DNA of 64,000 nucleotides from Branchinecta lynchi (GCA_023053575.1 JAKZAP010000016.1:13224030-13288029), one strand, 5' to 3'; counted from the first letter of the stretch, positions 22,342-32,695 are shown. Made by a program: numbers and translations. The notes: generated by a model not told the origin, from the letters alone.

Positions 22342-22342
22342 G

Positions 22343-22625
22343 ATGGAGCCTAACCATGTATCCGTATGCCTGAATCTGCGTGCTCAACTTTGGGTCCCTC
22401 GACCCTCTAAAGACCTCCCTCTATCCAGAAATGAAGCAATAGTGATAGAAATTGTGTATTTGTATTTATTTCTTATTTATTTGTTTTTCGTTTGTTTGCT
22501 TTTTGAATTAGTATTGGTAACCTGTGTCTTGAGTGTTGCTCCTTTTTATATTTTTCTTTTACTCTATATACTCAATCATTGACATCTTAAGTAACGATTG
22601 GAAATAAACTTATTCATCCATTCGT
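22343..22625 (+). repeat. LINE 3' end
   Basis: Ends GGAAATAAACTTATTCATCC, matching the 3' end of the LINE at 49190-49624. No RT domain left. Confidence 0.4.
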
Positions 22626-22649
22626 ATGAAGAGATTTGCGAACAAGGTT

Positions 22650-23125
22650 TGAACTGAATATATTAAACAATGGATCAACACTGAAAAAGTCAGCCACGAG
22701 AGAAACGTCGGCTTAACCTCTTTTTTCTGTTAATGAACAAATAAATGCTCATCGGCGATATTTAGCGACATCCGGACCTTTGCCAAGAAGGGCCGAAGCA
22801 TCCCTGACGAACTTCATAGCTGATTTTTCTGGGTTTTTTTTTTTATCAATCAAATTTATTTCCAAATAGCTCAAGGCTAGAAGAGGAATAAAATATTTAC
22901 GAATTACACAAAAATGAAACAAATCAAGTAAAACTGTCAACCAGTTTTCTCCATATCCTGCTTATTTCTTCTTCCCAGTTCTTACATAGTTTCATCCCAT
23001 CATTTATTTCTGGTCATGTCTTTTAAGCTTATTAGTTAATTTGTTTCGTTTCTGTGTATTTCGTAAATATATTATTCCTCCTCTAGCTTTGAGCTATTTG
23101 GAAATAAATCGTATTGATTGATTGA
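22650..23125. repeat. J-like fragment and two LINE 3' ends
   Basis: 22650-22845 carries GACCTTTGCCAAGAAGGGCCGAAG, a decayed J arm. 22845-22930 is a reversed LINE tail (ATCAATCAAATTTATTTCC). 23005-23125 is the same LINE tail forward, ending TATTGATTGATTG. Confidence 0.5.
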
Positions 23126-23247
23126 ACACACCTAAAAGATATGACCAGAAATCAATGATGGGATGATGGTTAACACATTCCCCAATCAGCTTGTGCTCAA
23201 GGAGTACGAATGGAACGGATAACATCAAATTCAATTTTTGTACGTAC

Positions 23248-23439
23248 TGTATTTTCGCAGACTGATGCTATCATCTTTTCTTCAGGTAGGATTGCTACAC
23301 CCACGATCGGGGCCTCATGTTTCTTTAGTATCCCATAGGGAGTCTGTACCACCTGAGGACTCCACAGTCGAACTGCGCAGTCGTTGCTCCCCGTCACCAA
23401 AAGGTAAGGAGCCTCTGAATAATCGAAACATCGGACTCC
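23248..23439 (-). CDS. WDR49/64-like protein, exon 4
   Basis: 192 bases, phase 0 at both ends, acceptor TTCTAG (23440-23441) and donor GTACGT (23247-23242). Encodes GVRCFDYSEAPYLLVTGSND, then CAVRLWSPQVVQTPYGIL and KKHEAPIVGVAILPEEKMIA. The layout FDY...LLVTGS-D--VRLWSP-V---P-GIL--H-API is diagnostic of the WDR49/WDR64/WDY family, whose members carry an EF-hand N-terminus and WD propellers and are linked to cilia or sperm flagella. It joins exon 5 as SVCENT|TIIIWDLE, restoring a textbook WD strand. Frame intact. Confidence 0.85.
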
Positions 23440-23454
23440 CTAGAACGTAAGTGC

Positions 23455-23560
23455 ATGGGCAGCATTTTCCGTCATCATTGGGGGCACGCGTTCAGTCTTG
23501 CAAAATCACTCCGCAGGCTCGTTTATAGGTGGAGTTTCGAAACAGAATACTCTTGATGAT
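23455..23560 (+). pseudogene. LINE RT C-terminal scrap
   Basis: GTCATCATTGGGGGCACGCG matches the LINE remnant at 20293 (CRHHWGHAFSL-like translation). Strongly decayed. Confidence 0.5.
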
Positions 23561-23569
23561 TAACTCATC

Positions 23570-23894
23570 GAGCGTGTTCCACCCTTCTAATAATAGTAGC
23601 ATCGGCACCTTTGTCGCTGGACAATGCGACTTAAGGTAATTTTTAAGGTACTGTTTTCCTTCAAAACCTCATGAAAAGTTACTACTTTAATCGTTCCAGC
23701 CTTCAATAGTAACTATGTACTTACCACGCTCGGTAGCGTTGTTAGTGTGGTAACTACGATCTCAGTGATGTCATTGGTCTGATCAGCTCGCGGCAGGATA
23801 TTTCGCCGAAAATAAGAAAAAAATTTCCAGCCTTGACGCCAAGAAGCAAAGACCCGTGACGTCATGCGTCCGGTAAATAGGGTGGAACACGCTC
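23570..23894 (-). mobile_element. MITE family A, copy 3
   Basis: GAGCGTGTTCCACCC at the left and GGGTGGAACACGCTC at the right. An unrelated stretch of about 60 bases lies near 23602-23665. No clear TSD. Sequence 23895-24589 shows no gene. Confidence 0.75.
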
Positions 23895-24589
23895 TTCGTG
23901 CGGATGAAGAATTGCCGTGTGCCCAGCGAAGAGCAAGAAATCTCACGACAGCAAATGATGTTGATTGGTTTACACAGCATTCGAGTATATTTATACGTTT
24001 CAAATTCAAGTTCAAGTTCAAGTTCTTTTAATTTTACACAAAAATACAAATAGATGACACAAGAACTGTGGAGAAAAACAATTCGAACATGCAGTGCTTG
24101 TTAAAAATTTTACTATAATAACAACAACTACGTACCCTATAAATGTAACAAAAATAATATAACTTAATTTATCTGACCTGTATGAAATGACCTGCTATCT
24201 ACCAAATAAATAAATAAAAATTTATGTTTTCCCTTCTTGGGAAAAATAAACAAAAATGACAAACTATTTGACGTAGTAAGCGAGAATGCGTACAGCATAA
24301 ACCAACCACACACGAAACAGTCATTCAATTAACCAACCACACTCTAATAAAGAAAAAAAAATTCTTACATAACTATTATTATTTTTTAAAATTAAGAATC
24401 AGTAGTCCTTTGAGTCGGAACCTGATAAGCGATGGGCTTCCTTCCAACATTCTGTAACATCATTTTTATATTTTTCCCACACAGATGATATTGTATATCG
24501 TAGAGAAATTTGCATCTTTCACACTTAATTTTTGGGAGCCGAAGGTTAGTGTTAGATCTCGTGTTCATTTGACATTATGGCGCTAGAGA

Positions 24590-26517
24590 TATCAGGACCA
24601 TATAAGAACAAGAGCTACGAGCTCATATGGCACTTGTTACGAGTAGGCACGGCTCGGTTATGTCAATGATATATCTAGTGTTTGCTAGGTGTCTTCCCAC
24701 CAAGTTTCATCTCGATCCCTCCACTCATAGCGTTTTCCAATATTTCCGGTTCTCCCCTCCAGCTCCCCCCAAAAGTTACCGGATCCGGTCCGGATTTTAA
24801 GTGTGTCGTCTGAGGCATGAGGTCTTTCCAAATATCAAGTTTCATTGAGATCCGGTCACCCGTTTAAAAGTTATAAATACCTCAAGATTTCGGATTCCCC
24901 TCCCTCCACTCCCCCCACAGTGCCCGAATTGGCTCGGTTATGTCAATGATGTATCTAGTGTTTGCTAGGTGTCTTACCACCAAGTTTCATCTCGATCCCT
25001 CCACTCACAGCATTTCCCAAGATTTCCGGTTGCCCCCTCCAGCTCCCCCCAAAAGTCACCGGATCCGGTCCGAATTTTAAGTGGGTCGTCTGAGGCATGA
25101 GGTCGTTCCAAATATCAAGTTTCATCGAGATCCGGTCACCCGTTCAAAAGTTATAAATACCTCAAGAGTCCGGATTCCCCCTCCCTCCACTCCCCCGACA
25201 GTGCCCGAATCGGCTCGGTCATGTCAATTATGTATCTAGTGTTTGCTAGGTGTCCTCCCACCAAGTTTCATCTCGACCCCTCCACTCATAGTGTTTCCCA
25301 AGATTTCCAGTTGCCTCCTCCAGCTCCCTCCAAAAGTCACCGGATCCGGTCCGGATTTTAAGTGGGTCGTCTGAGGCATGAGGTCTTTCCAAATATCAAG
25401 TTCCATCGAGATCCGATCACCCGTTCAAAAGTTATAAATACCTCAAGATTCCGGATTCCTCCTCCCTCCACTCCCCCGACAGTGCCCGAATCGGCTCGGT
25501 CATGTCAATTATGTATCTAGTGTTTGCTAGGTGTCCTCCCACCAAGTTTCATCTCGACCCCTCCACTCATAGTGTTTCCCAAGATTTCCAGTTGCCTCCT
25601 CCAGCTCCCTCCAAAAGTCACCGGATCCGGTCCGGATTTTAAGTGGGTCGTCTGAGGCATGAGGTCTTTCCAAATATCAAGTTCCATCGAGATCCGATCA
25701 CCCGTTCAAAAGTTATAAATACCTCAAGATTCCGGATTCCTCCTCCCTCCACTCCCCCCACAGTACCCGAATCGGCTCGGTTATGTCAATGATATATCTA
25801 GTGTTTGCTAGGTCTCTTCCCACCAAGTTTCATCTCGATCCCTTCACTCATAGCGGTTCCCAAGATTTCCGGTTGCCCCCCTCCAGCTCCCCCCAAAAGT
25901 CACCGGATCCGGTCCGGATTTTAATTGGGTTGTCTGAGGCATGAGGTCTTTCCAAATATCAAGTTCCATCGAGATCCGATCACCCGTTCAAAAGTTACAA
26001 GTACCTCAAGATTCCGGATTCCTCCTCCCTCTACTCCCCCCCCCACAGTGCCCGAATCGGCTCGGTTATGTCAATGATGCATCTAGTGTTTGCTAGGTGT
26101 CTTCCCACCAAGTTTCATTTCGATCCCTCCACTCATAGCGTTTCCCAAGATTTCCGGTTGCCCCCTCCAGCTCCCCCCAAAAGTCACCGGATCCGGTCTG
26201 GATTTTAAGTGGGTCGTCTGAGGCATGAGGTCGTTCCAAATATCAAGTTTCATCGAGATCCGATCACCCGTTCAAAAGTTAAAAATACCTCAAGATTCCG
26301 GATTCCCCCTCCCTCCACTCCCCCACGGTGCTCGGATCGGGGAAGTGACTATTTCCAACTTAATCATTTGGGGTCCCTGATGCGCCTGCCAAGTTTTATC
26401 GTCCTAGCTTATGTGGAAGTGCCCGAACTAGCAAAACCTGGACAGACCGACAGACCGACGGACGGACAGAAATTGCGATCGCTATATGGCACTTGGCCGA
26501 AGGGCAAGTGCCATAAA
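24590..26517 (+). repeat. Repeat I, array of six ~281-bp units
   Basis: Units begin GGCTCGGTTATGTCAATGAT at 24651, 24931, 25212, 25493, 25774 and 26059 (steps of 280, 281, 281, 281 and 285). Units 3 and 4 are almost identical, indicating recent duplication. The array is framed by GAGCTCATATGGCACTTG at the left and GACCGACGGACGGACAG...CGCTATATGGCACTTGG at the right, so it is a repeat-bearing element and not a plain satellite. Confidence 0.85.
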
Positions 26518-26579
26518 AATATGATGGAAGCAGATGGCGATCTAAATATACTTTAAAAATGAATGTTTCGTTTTGGTAA

Positions 26580-27000
26580 TAGTTTCTTGTTCTTCCGGAG
26601 GCTCACTGGCATTGCCGGCGTGCTTCGGACTTACTCATATGGAGCAGTGAGCTCCTGGAGTCTTTGCTTGGAATGTTTTTCTCAAAGATGTGGCCAATGC
26701 TGAATCTGTTAATTGTTCCAAGTTTATTATACACTAAAAAAAAAATCTTGCAGGATTTGCTATTGGGATTATATCTTGGCTCTATTGAAATAAGATTAGC
26801 TCTAATTCGGATTAATCTTATCCCAGTAGAGATAAGATTAATCCCAGTAGCAAATACTGCAGTTAATTTTAATCCTAACTTGGAGAAACTTTGTACAGTG
26901 TAATGAGCTTTGAAACCCTGCTCAGTATGACCACTGCCAATTTCGTCGAGTTATGTAGAGGCGGAAGCATTATTACTTTACTATTTTACCAATGTTATTA
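26580..27000 (+). pseudogene. LINE remnant split by MITE C
   Basis: GGAATGTTTTTCTCAAAGATGTGGCCAATGCTGAATCTGTTA parallels the NSLTEDAVNAESI segment at 20390. It resumes after C copy 1 with ATTTCGTCGAGTTATGTAGAGGCGG. Highly decayed. Confidence 0.55.
26732..26900 (+). mobile_element. MITE family C, copy 1
   Basis: CACTAAAAA...TACAGTG, TA at each flank. The two halves pair as a near-complete palindrome around GATTAATCTTATC. Confidence 0.8.
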
Positions 27001-27038
27001 GTAAAAAAAATTTCAAACTGTTTGTCGAGGGATAGCTA

Positions 27039-27196
27039 CACTGTAAAAAGTTTCTCCGAATAAGGATGCAGTATTTGCTACTGGGATTGATCTTATCTAT
27101 ATTGGGATAAGATTAATCCGAATTAGGGTTAAGCTTATCTCAATAAAGATAAAATTAATCCCAGTAGCAAATACTGCAAGATTTTTTTTTACAGTG
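27039..27196 (-). mobile_element. MITE family C, copy 2
   Basis: CACTGTAAAAAG...TACAGTG, TA flanks at 27037-27038 and 27197-27198; opposite orientation to copy 1. Confidence 0.8.
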
Positions 27197-27246
27197 TAGG
27201 ACTTAGGAGGGAGGGAGCGGCGGTTCCTATGTTGTCAGGGACTGAC

Positions 27247-27435
27247 CTGATTAATCTTGAAATTGTATGATCTTGGCTTCTCCTCGGTTGTCTGAATAAC
27301 AACAGCCGCCGCTGGGTCTTGTCGGGAGACGATCAATTGATTGCCTCTTGCGTTGAGTCGCATGTCAATCACGGGGCTTCTAGGCCCCTCTAGGTGTAGA
27401 AAAGTCAAATAGGAGCTGTAAGTGCTCTTGAGGTC
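27247..27435 (-). CDS. WDR49/64-like protein, exon 3
   Basis: 189 bases, exactly 63 codons, phase 0 on both sides. Acceptor TTCTACAG (27436 on) and donor GTCAGT (27246-27241). Reads DLKSTYSSYLTFLHLEGPRS, PVIDMRLNARGNQLIVSRQD and EEKPRSYNFKINQ, a diverged WD blade directly preceding the conserved GVRCFDY motif of exon 4. It was missed by simple ORF length criteria. Compared with family members the usual Trp is missing here, so this blade is degenerate. Confidence 0.75.
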
Positions 27436-27562
27436 CTGTAGAATAAAAGATAAGCTTCTTAAAAGTGTTATTTCGGGATAATGTTATCTGCCATCGGTAG
27501 CCTATCCTTCACCCAGCCAGTAACTACCTTTCCTTCAAGCTCCCTCCCTAATGCCTAGAACA

Positions 27563-27755
27563 AACGATCAGGATTTCCCGGACGGATTTCCGGCACTTCA
27601 TCATCAAGTTGAAAAAATTTCAACTTTTCCATATGGAAGTGATGATGATGCCGAAAACCCGGGGAGGAATTCCAGTCCGGGAGCTCCCGGTCCGGATCGT
27701 GTGTTCGCAGTTCATAGTGAATGTAAGCGCAAGAAATCCGGCCGTGAAATCCTTA
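27563..27755. mobile_element. Repeat R, copy 2 (inverted-repeat ends)
   Basis: CGATCAGGATTTC at the left and GAAATCCTTATCG at the right, plus an inner hairpin AAGTTGA/TCAACTT (27607-27630). Matches 986-1090. Confidence 0.6.
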
Positions 27756-28020
27756 TCGTATGTTAATAATAACATACCTAATTTTCGTCAACCTTGCTGA
27801 GGTGAAGGAACATCAACTGTGTTGGTACTTTGCGAGGATAGAAAGGCGTTTGTCATGGAGACAGGTTATGAAAAACTTTGGCTAGCCAAGCGGCCAGATT
27901 CACGACAATTTCATAGTAATGGTGCCTACCTATCTGCTGCGACCCTGTAAGACAAGCATACCCAGCTTCAAGGTACGTAAGACAAATCTATGGAAAAGCA
28001 CGGGAAGCGTCGAATGACTT

Positions 28021-28183
28021 CACTGTAAAAACAAATGTTGCAGTAATTGCTACTGGGATTAATCTTGTCTTAACTGAGATAAGACTATCTCTAATTCGGG
28101 TTATCCCAGTAGAGATGAGATTAATCCCAGTAGTGGATACTGCAGTTAACTTTAATCCTTAGCCGGAGCAACTTGTTACAGTG
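28021..28183 (+). mobile_element. MITE family C, copy 3
   Basis: CACTGTAAAAACAAATGTTG...TTACAGTG; palindromic interior as in other C copies, but no TA flanks, so the TSD has decayed. Confidence 0.7.
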
Positions 28184-28584
28184 CTGCCCCAAACCACGTA
28201 TCGCTGTGCCGGCCAAGGGTAGTGAACCAAGAGATCAGCGCCCGGCACGCAAATCTTCAATGGTCTGCAATCTGGTCTTGTTTGGTACATCCATCCGTGG
28301 TATTGTGCCACCTAGGCTCTCATGCGCTCGACGAGATGGAAGATGTTCTTCCTCCACCCATGGTCGCATTCAAAGCTCAGGAATAACAAAGTTCTCAGAG
28401 AGGTCTGTCTGTTATTGCCTTTGCTCACAGTTGTTTCATTTGATACTGGATTTATGACGTGGCCAACGTTATTTTTATCTTGTTAAGCTAAAGGACACTC
28501 ACACGAACATACAAAAAGCAAAACAACAAATAAAACGATAATGAAAAAAGGAAAGAAAATACATTGTCAAACAAATATTCTTTG
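28184..28584. other. WD-gene intron: no gene recognised
   Basis: A plus-strand frame (28173-28457) and a minus-strand frame (LQTIEDLRAGR-like) are open, but neither matches a family and splice phase does not support an exon. Confidence 0.4.
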
Positions 28585-28735
28585 AGGCCAAGCTGACTTT
28601 GAAACATTTATTCAAACAGAGACATCAAATATGGAGAATCGTAGCTGACGTATCCGTTGAAAACATTGTTTGAATTGTCAAACTCAAACAAAATGATACT
28701 TTGTTGCAAAAGGTTTGTTGTGCGTGAATCCCAAA
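28585..28735 (-). repeat. Repeat J end fragment
   Basis: TTCTTTGAGGCCAAGCTGAC...GAAACATTTATTCAAACA, then CGTAGCTGACGTATCCGTTG and CATTGTTTGAATTGTC. It is the outer part of J arms without the core. Confidence 0.55.
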
Positions 28736-28834
28736 CTCAAGTCCAACAAAGCGGCAGGGACAGGCTATAAAAGTTTTCTAGACAAGTGAAGAAATGGCAG
28801 GTTGTACCAAGATGTGTTATAAATTAACCATTAC

Positions 28835-29006
28835 CTCCCAGTTAAGACTGTGATTGACTGATCCCTCTCCTTTCCTTTCCAGGAGGTCGTGGACAGCCAG
28901 AAAAAAAACTGTGCCTGATTGGTCGCCTACTGTCAAAACATAGCCACGTGAGGAGAATCCATAATGAAGGCTATTCGGAATAGCATCGAGGCCCTTGATT
29001 CTGAGT
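28835..29006 (-). CDS. WDR49/64-like protein, exon 2
   Basis: 172 bases, entering in phase 2 (completing Lys) and leaving in phase 0. Acceptor TTACTTTCAG (29007 on), donor GTAATG (28834-28829). Reads KLRIKGLDAIPNSLHYGFSS, RGYVLTVGDQSGTVFFLAVH and DLLERKGEGSVNHSLNWE. The GLxxxPxxLxYG...VGDxxGxVFF layout fits the family's second blade (a GLxxC..MDYW...WGDxxGxV equivalent). The phase match to exons 1 and 3 was the deciding evidence. Confidence 0.8.
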
Positions 29007-29950
29007 CTGAAAGTAAGATAAAAATAATTTTAATGGAGTTGCAGCAAAAAGCCGTTCGCCTTTACAAATTAACAAGGCAGCAAGAACATCTGAGCCTCGT
29101 TTTTGTTGCATGCTGCAGGTCCACTTCTTGGCCGATTCCGGACTGATTCTTTCAACATCCGTTTTTGCACTGCAGCGCTTCCGAAGAAGACGGCAGCGCT
29201 TCTCGAGGATCACGGACTTGCTCCCCGACCAAGTCCGTGCTTCCCTGCAAGATGCTGCAGCGCTGCCGCTTCAACCAAGAAGAAAGTGAATCCAAAAACG
29301 AATAGTATGCAAAAGCAAAGAAGTGCTACAGCAGCGATGCGGCAGCGCTATTGCAACAAAAACGAGGCTCTGGACTGCTGAGGAGTTATACTTTTACGGT
29401 ACGTGTATGGTTCTTCGAACGTCCCTCAACTCCGGACGGCGCCACTTCATCCCATCAGGCCAGGCCACACTGGTAAAAGTCAACGAGCGAGGTTAGAGAC
29501 TCTGCAATTAACAACTGAAGATGGTTAATTATGTAATCGCAGTTCTTTCATAATAAATGATACTTTTAGTGGAAGGAAACGTTGACCTCCAGGTTCACGA
29601 AATAGGGATTAAAGTTGGTGTTAGAAACATCGGACTTTGAGACACTCTTTAACTTGCCTCTCCTGTAGTTTCATTAGCACGGCTTCTTTCCGTGGATATC
29701 CCAACAGCCAGGCTGTGGCTCGTGGCTGTGGAGAGGGAAGTTCGGACGGTTGTCCTAGGTTTTACATCTGGTAAACACTGTTATTGAAACAGAGTGAACT
29801 CGGCATGGATTATTTACATCTTTAGTTCCAATCACTGAATATTCTCTCAAGCACTGAACTACTCCAAAGAATGCTCACTACCGACCTCTGCTAGTCCAAA
29901 CTCCCGTCTTATGTACCTTTCCTTTTCTTTCCGGCCAATCACGTTACAGT
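29007..29950. other. WD-gene intron 1: no gene recognised
   Basis: Short frames with CAGCGCT-rich text (29165-29370: GCAGCGCTTCCG, GCAGCGCTGCCGC). Nothing else recognised. Confidence 0.4.
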
Positions 29951-30027
29951 ACCACGCTTACTAAGCTCCAGAGCATGGTAAGCAAATAGTTACTATTATT
30001 TAGTATTTTGAGAGGTTTGGAAGGTCT
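29951..30027 (-). repeat. MITE family A fragment
   Basis: ACCACGCTTACTAAGCTCC...GGTAAGCAAATAGTTACTATT matches the middle of A copy 5 in reverse. Cut off at the start of element T. Confidence 0.6.
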
Positions 30028-30262
30028 TAAAAAGTCTCTCATACATCGGGCTTTAGTGGTTGCACATCACCGAATTCGGCGATTTTATTCCGAATATTAT
30101 TTTTATTCATTTTTTTTAATTAATTAATTTATTTAATTTTTATTCTGGAAAACTTGATCTGTAGTATTTTGCATTCTAGCATTTTAATCCTATATCGGAT
30201 TTTAACTCTCCGAATTCGGTGATGTGTAACCACTAAAGTCCGATGTGGGAGAGACTTTTTGC
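30028..30262. mobile_element. Inverted-repeat element T
   Basis: Long arms of about 50 bases: AAAAAGTCTCTCATACATCG...ACATCACCGAATTCGG at the left, with CCGAATTCGGTGATGTG...CGATGTGGGAGAGACTTTTT at the right, around an AT-rich centre. Confidence 0.7.
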
Positions 30263-30443
30263 AGTGTAATCGTGGTGCGTACCTTGATTGTGTACACGAT
30301 TAGCGATCCCGTGAAACTGCTATTGTGCGCTGTCACTGAAACCTTAATTGTACAGGCTACAAATTTAGTACGCCACCGACAATGGAGTTGTGACTTGCGG
30401 ATAAGTAAGTACTAATGATACGATCATCCATTAGTACCACTTA

Positions 30444-30749
30444 GAGCGTGTTCCAGCCTTCGAATAATAGTAACTATTAGTTACTATTTTCGTTCCTACC
30501 TCGTGAAAAGTTATTACGTCGCCGATTCCAAACCTCTCGCAATACTAAATAATAGTAACTATTTGCTTACCATGCTCTGGAGCTTAGTAAGCGTGGTAGC
30601 TACGCATATCTGTAACGTGATTGGCTGGATTCGTCCGTGGCATGATATTCTGCTGAAAAACAGAAAAATCGTTGCAGCCTTGACGGCAAAAAGCCAAAAT
30701 TTGTGACGTCATGCACAGTAACTACGGTAAGTACGGTGGAACAGGCTCT
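30444..30749 (-). mobile_element. MITE family A, copy 5 (complete)
   Basis: GAGCGTGTTCC at the left, GGAACAGGCTC at the right, TTA TSD at 30441-30443 and 30750-30752. Carries an internal ATTGGCTGGATTCG and TGACGTCATGC segment shared with A copies 3 and 6. Confidence 0.85.
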
Positions 30750-30794
30750 TATTTACTCTAAGTGAACATTCTTTACAAGGGCGCTCTAACTTAC

Positions 30795-31057
30795 TTTTCC
30801 CTGAAGGGAGCTCTATCTCCGAAGAAAATGAGACACCTGGTGGACGTCGCAAGAACTATGGCGTCAGGAATCGCTACAGCATCCGTCACCCATCCAGCGG
30901 CAACCTTTCGAACCTTTCGGCCTTCCAATAGGTCTGCGTCGAAAGAATCCAGTAGCTTAAAGTCGCAGTTGTAAAATCCAACACGTCCTCTTTTGGATAC
31001 GAGAGCTGTAGTTGTAGATGGAGATGCTAGAGGGCAGAGCTGGACCAGTGACTGTTT
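30795..31057 (-). CDS. WDR49/64-like protein, exon 1 (first seen)
   Basis: 263 bases, entering in phase 0 after acceptor TTTTCAG (31058 on) and leaving in phase 2 at donor GTAAGT (30794-30789). Reads KQSLVQLCPLASPSTTTALV, SKRGRVGFYNCDFKLLDSF, then GWVTDAVAIPDAIVLATSTR and CLIFFGDRAPFRE. The S(R/K)RGRV-FYN...WVTD-V--P---VLA--T-R---FF pattern is the first blade of the WDR49/WDR64/WDY propeller. Family members carry an EF-hand exon before this, which I could not find up to 45 kb, so the 5' end is missing from this annotation. Together the five exons give 435 residues. Confidence 0.85.
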
Positions 31058-31244
31058 CTGAAAAGTGAGTAAGGTACCTACTATTAGTAACAATTTAGTC
31101 AGTGCCGGATTATGTCCAAAGCACCCACGATTTCGGAGGCTTCCTTACACAATATCAGTCGTTTTTTTTGTTTTTACTATTTGTGCTACCACCCCTCCAC
31201 TCGGTGACGTTCATTTTTGTTTTTCGCGAGGGGTCGCATACTGG

Positions 31245-31860
31245 TGCCTCATGGTGTACAAAGTCCCTGCCTCATGCCTGCCTCACGTGCCTCATGTCTG
31301 CCTCACATGCATCAGGCCTGCTTCACGTGCCTCATACCTGCCTCACATGCCTCATGCTTGCCTCACGTGCCTCGTCGCCCGTTTTGGTGACACGTTTGGG
31401 GATTTTTTTAGTGCCTCATGGTATACAAGGTCCCTGCCTCATGTCCGCCTCACGTGCCTCGTGCCTGCCTCACGTGCCTCATACCTGCCTCACTTGCCTC
31501 ATGCCTGCCTCACGAGCCTCATGCCTACCTCACTTGCCTCATGCCTGCCTCACGTGCCTCATGCCTGCCTCACATGCCTCATGCCTGCCTCACGTGCCTC
31601 ATGCCTGCCTCACATGCCTCGTGCCTGCCTCACGTGCCTCATGCCTGCCACGTGCCTCATGCCTGCCTCACTTGTCTCATGCCTGCCTCACGTGTGTCGT
31701 GCCTGCCTCACATGCCTTATGCTTGCCTCACGTGCCTCATCGCCCGTGCTGGTGACACGTTTAGGGATTTTTGAAGTGCCTCATGATGTGCAAGGTCCCT
31801 GCATCATGCCTGCCTCAAGTGCCTCACTTGCCTCATCTACGTCTGCCTCATGGTGTACAT
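31245..31860 (+). repeat. 20-bp minisatellite with higher-order structure
   Basis: Unit GCCTCATGCCTGCCTCACGT, with variants at CGT/CAT/CTT. Three longer blocks with GGTGACACGTTT and GTACAAGGTCCCTGCCTCATG punctuate it at about 31240, 31390-31440 and 31745-31800. The unit has no stop in any forward frame, so all three frames are open; the resulting Cys/Leu/Pro/His-rich peptides are almost surely not proteins. Confidence 0.9.
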
Positions 31861-32264
31861 AAAATCGGCCAGTGCGCAACCCCTGGGTGTTTCGTTAACC
31901 TGTTTAAAGTCACCAACTTTTTCAAAACAAATAATAAGGCAAACTTACTTTAATCATTCTTCTAGATATACATTTAACTTTAACACTTTAATCTCCTTTC
32001 CATTTTAATTCCTTTCAGATCGAATGTTCTTAATAACAAATTTCTTTTTTTGTAAATTTGACTAAAACCAACAAAACATAAATTATTGCGTCGTTGCCAG
32101 ACTCCTTAAACGATTGGTCCTTTGGTCGGGTGACTAACAGGGCAGTTTGATAACCTGACATCGAAAGTAATAATGATAGACAGGCTTCCCGTCTACAATT
32201 TCTTAGAAAACCTGCTAACAAGAAAGTGGTCAGTCAGGTAACTGTCCACGCATGCTTTAAACTG
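31861..32264. other. No gene recognised
   Basis: AT-rich. A minus-strand frame (32030-32221) reads CRREACLSLLLSMSGYQ but matches nothing I know and lacks splice support. Confidence 0.35.
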
Positions 32265-32695
32265 ATTTAAAAGTTGTGTTTTTGCTGATACCATGGTATT
32301 TGATACCACGGTCTAAAGTCGTTTTTGCAGTTATCGTGGTATCTGATACCATGGTCAAAAGGCGTTTTTGCAGTTAGCGTGGTATCTGGCCAGTTATCGT
32401 GGTATCAGATATTCAGATACTACGGTCCGACCGTGGTAACTGGTCGTGGTATCTGAGAAGTCATCTCACTTTCATCAAATTTTGTCAGATTGGCGAGAAA
32501 GAAGTTTAGTACTTAGTGATGTAACTGGATATCTGTTTTCTTTTGGGATGACTTCGAAAAGTGCAATTTCTGCAATAGTTGTTTTTGCAGAGCACCGTAT
32601 ATCAGATACGACGATAACTGCAGAAACGACTAATTGCAGATCCAGTTACCGTGGTAACAGATATCATGGTACCAGCAAAAACGCAACTAAAGTCT
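32265..32695. mobile_element. Inverted-repeat element L with GATACCATGGTATC palindromes
   Basis: AGTTGTGTTTTTGCTGATACC at the left and GGTACCAGCAAAAACGCAACT at the right. GTGGTATCTGATACCATGG and related half-sites recur at 32290-32460 and again near 32600-32680, each next to CGTTTTTGCAGTTA. Confidence 0.65.

Noticed and set aside
24651..26340. Centromeric-type satellite
   Set aside because: Only six units, bounded by element-like flanks that also occur around a single unit elsewhere.
28173..28457. Plus-strand 94-codon frame in the WD intron
   Set aside because: No domain, no splice support, and it begins inside MITE C copy 3.
31065..31862. 265-codon frame rich in Cys, Leu, Pro and His
   Set aside because: It is the translation of a 20-bp minisatellite that is open in all three forward frames; no start context, splice site or domain supports it.
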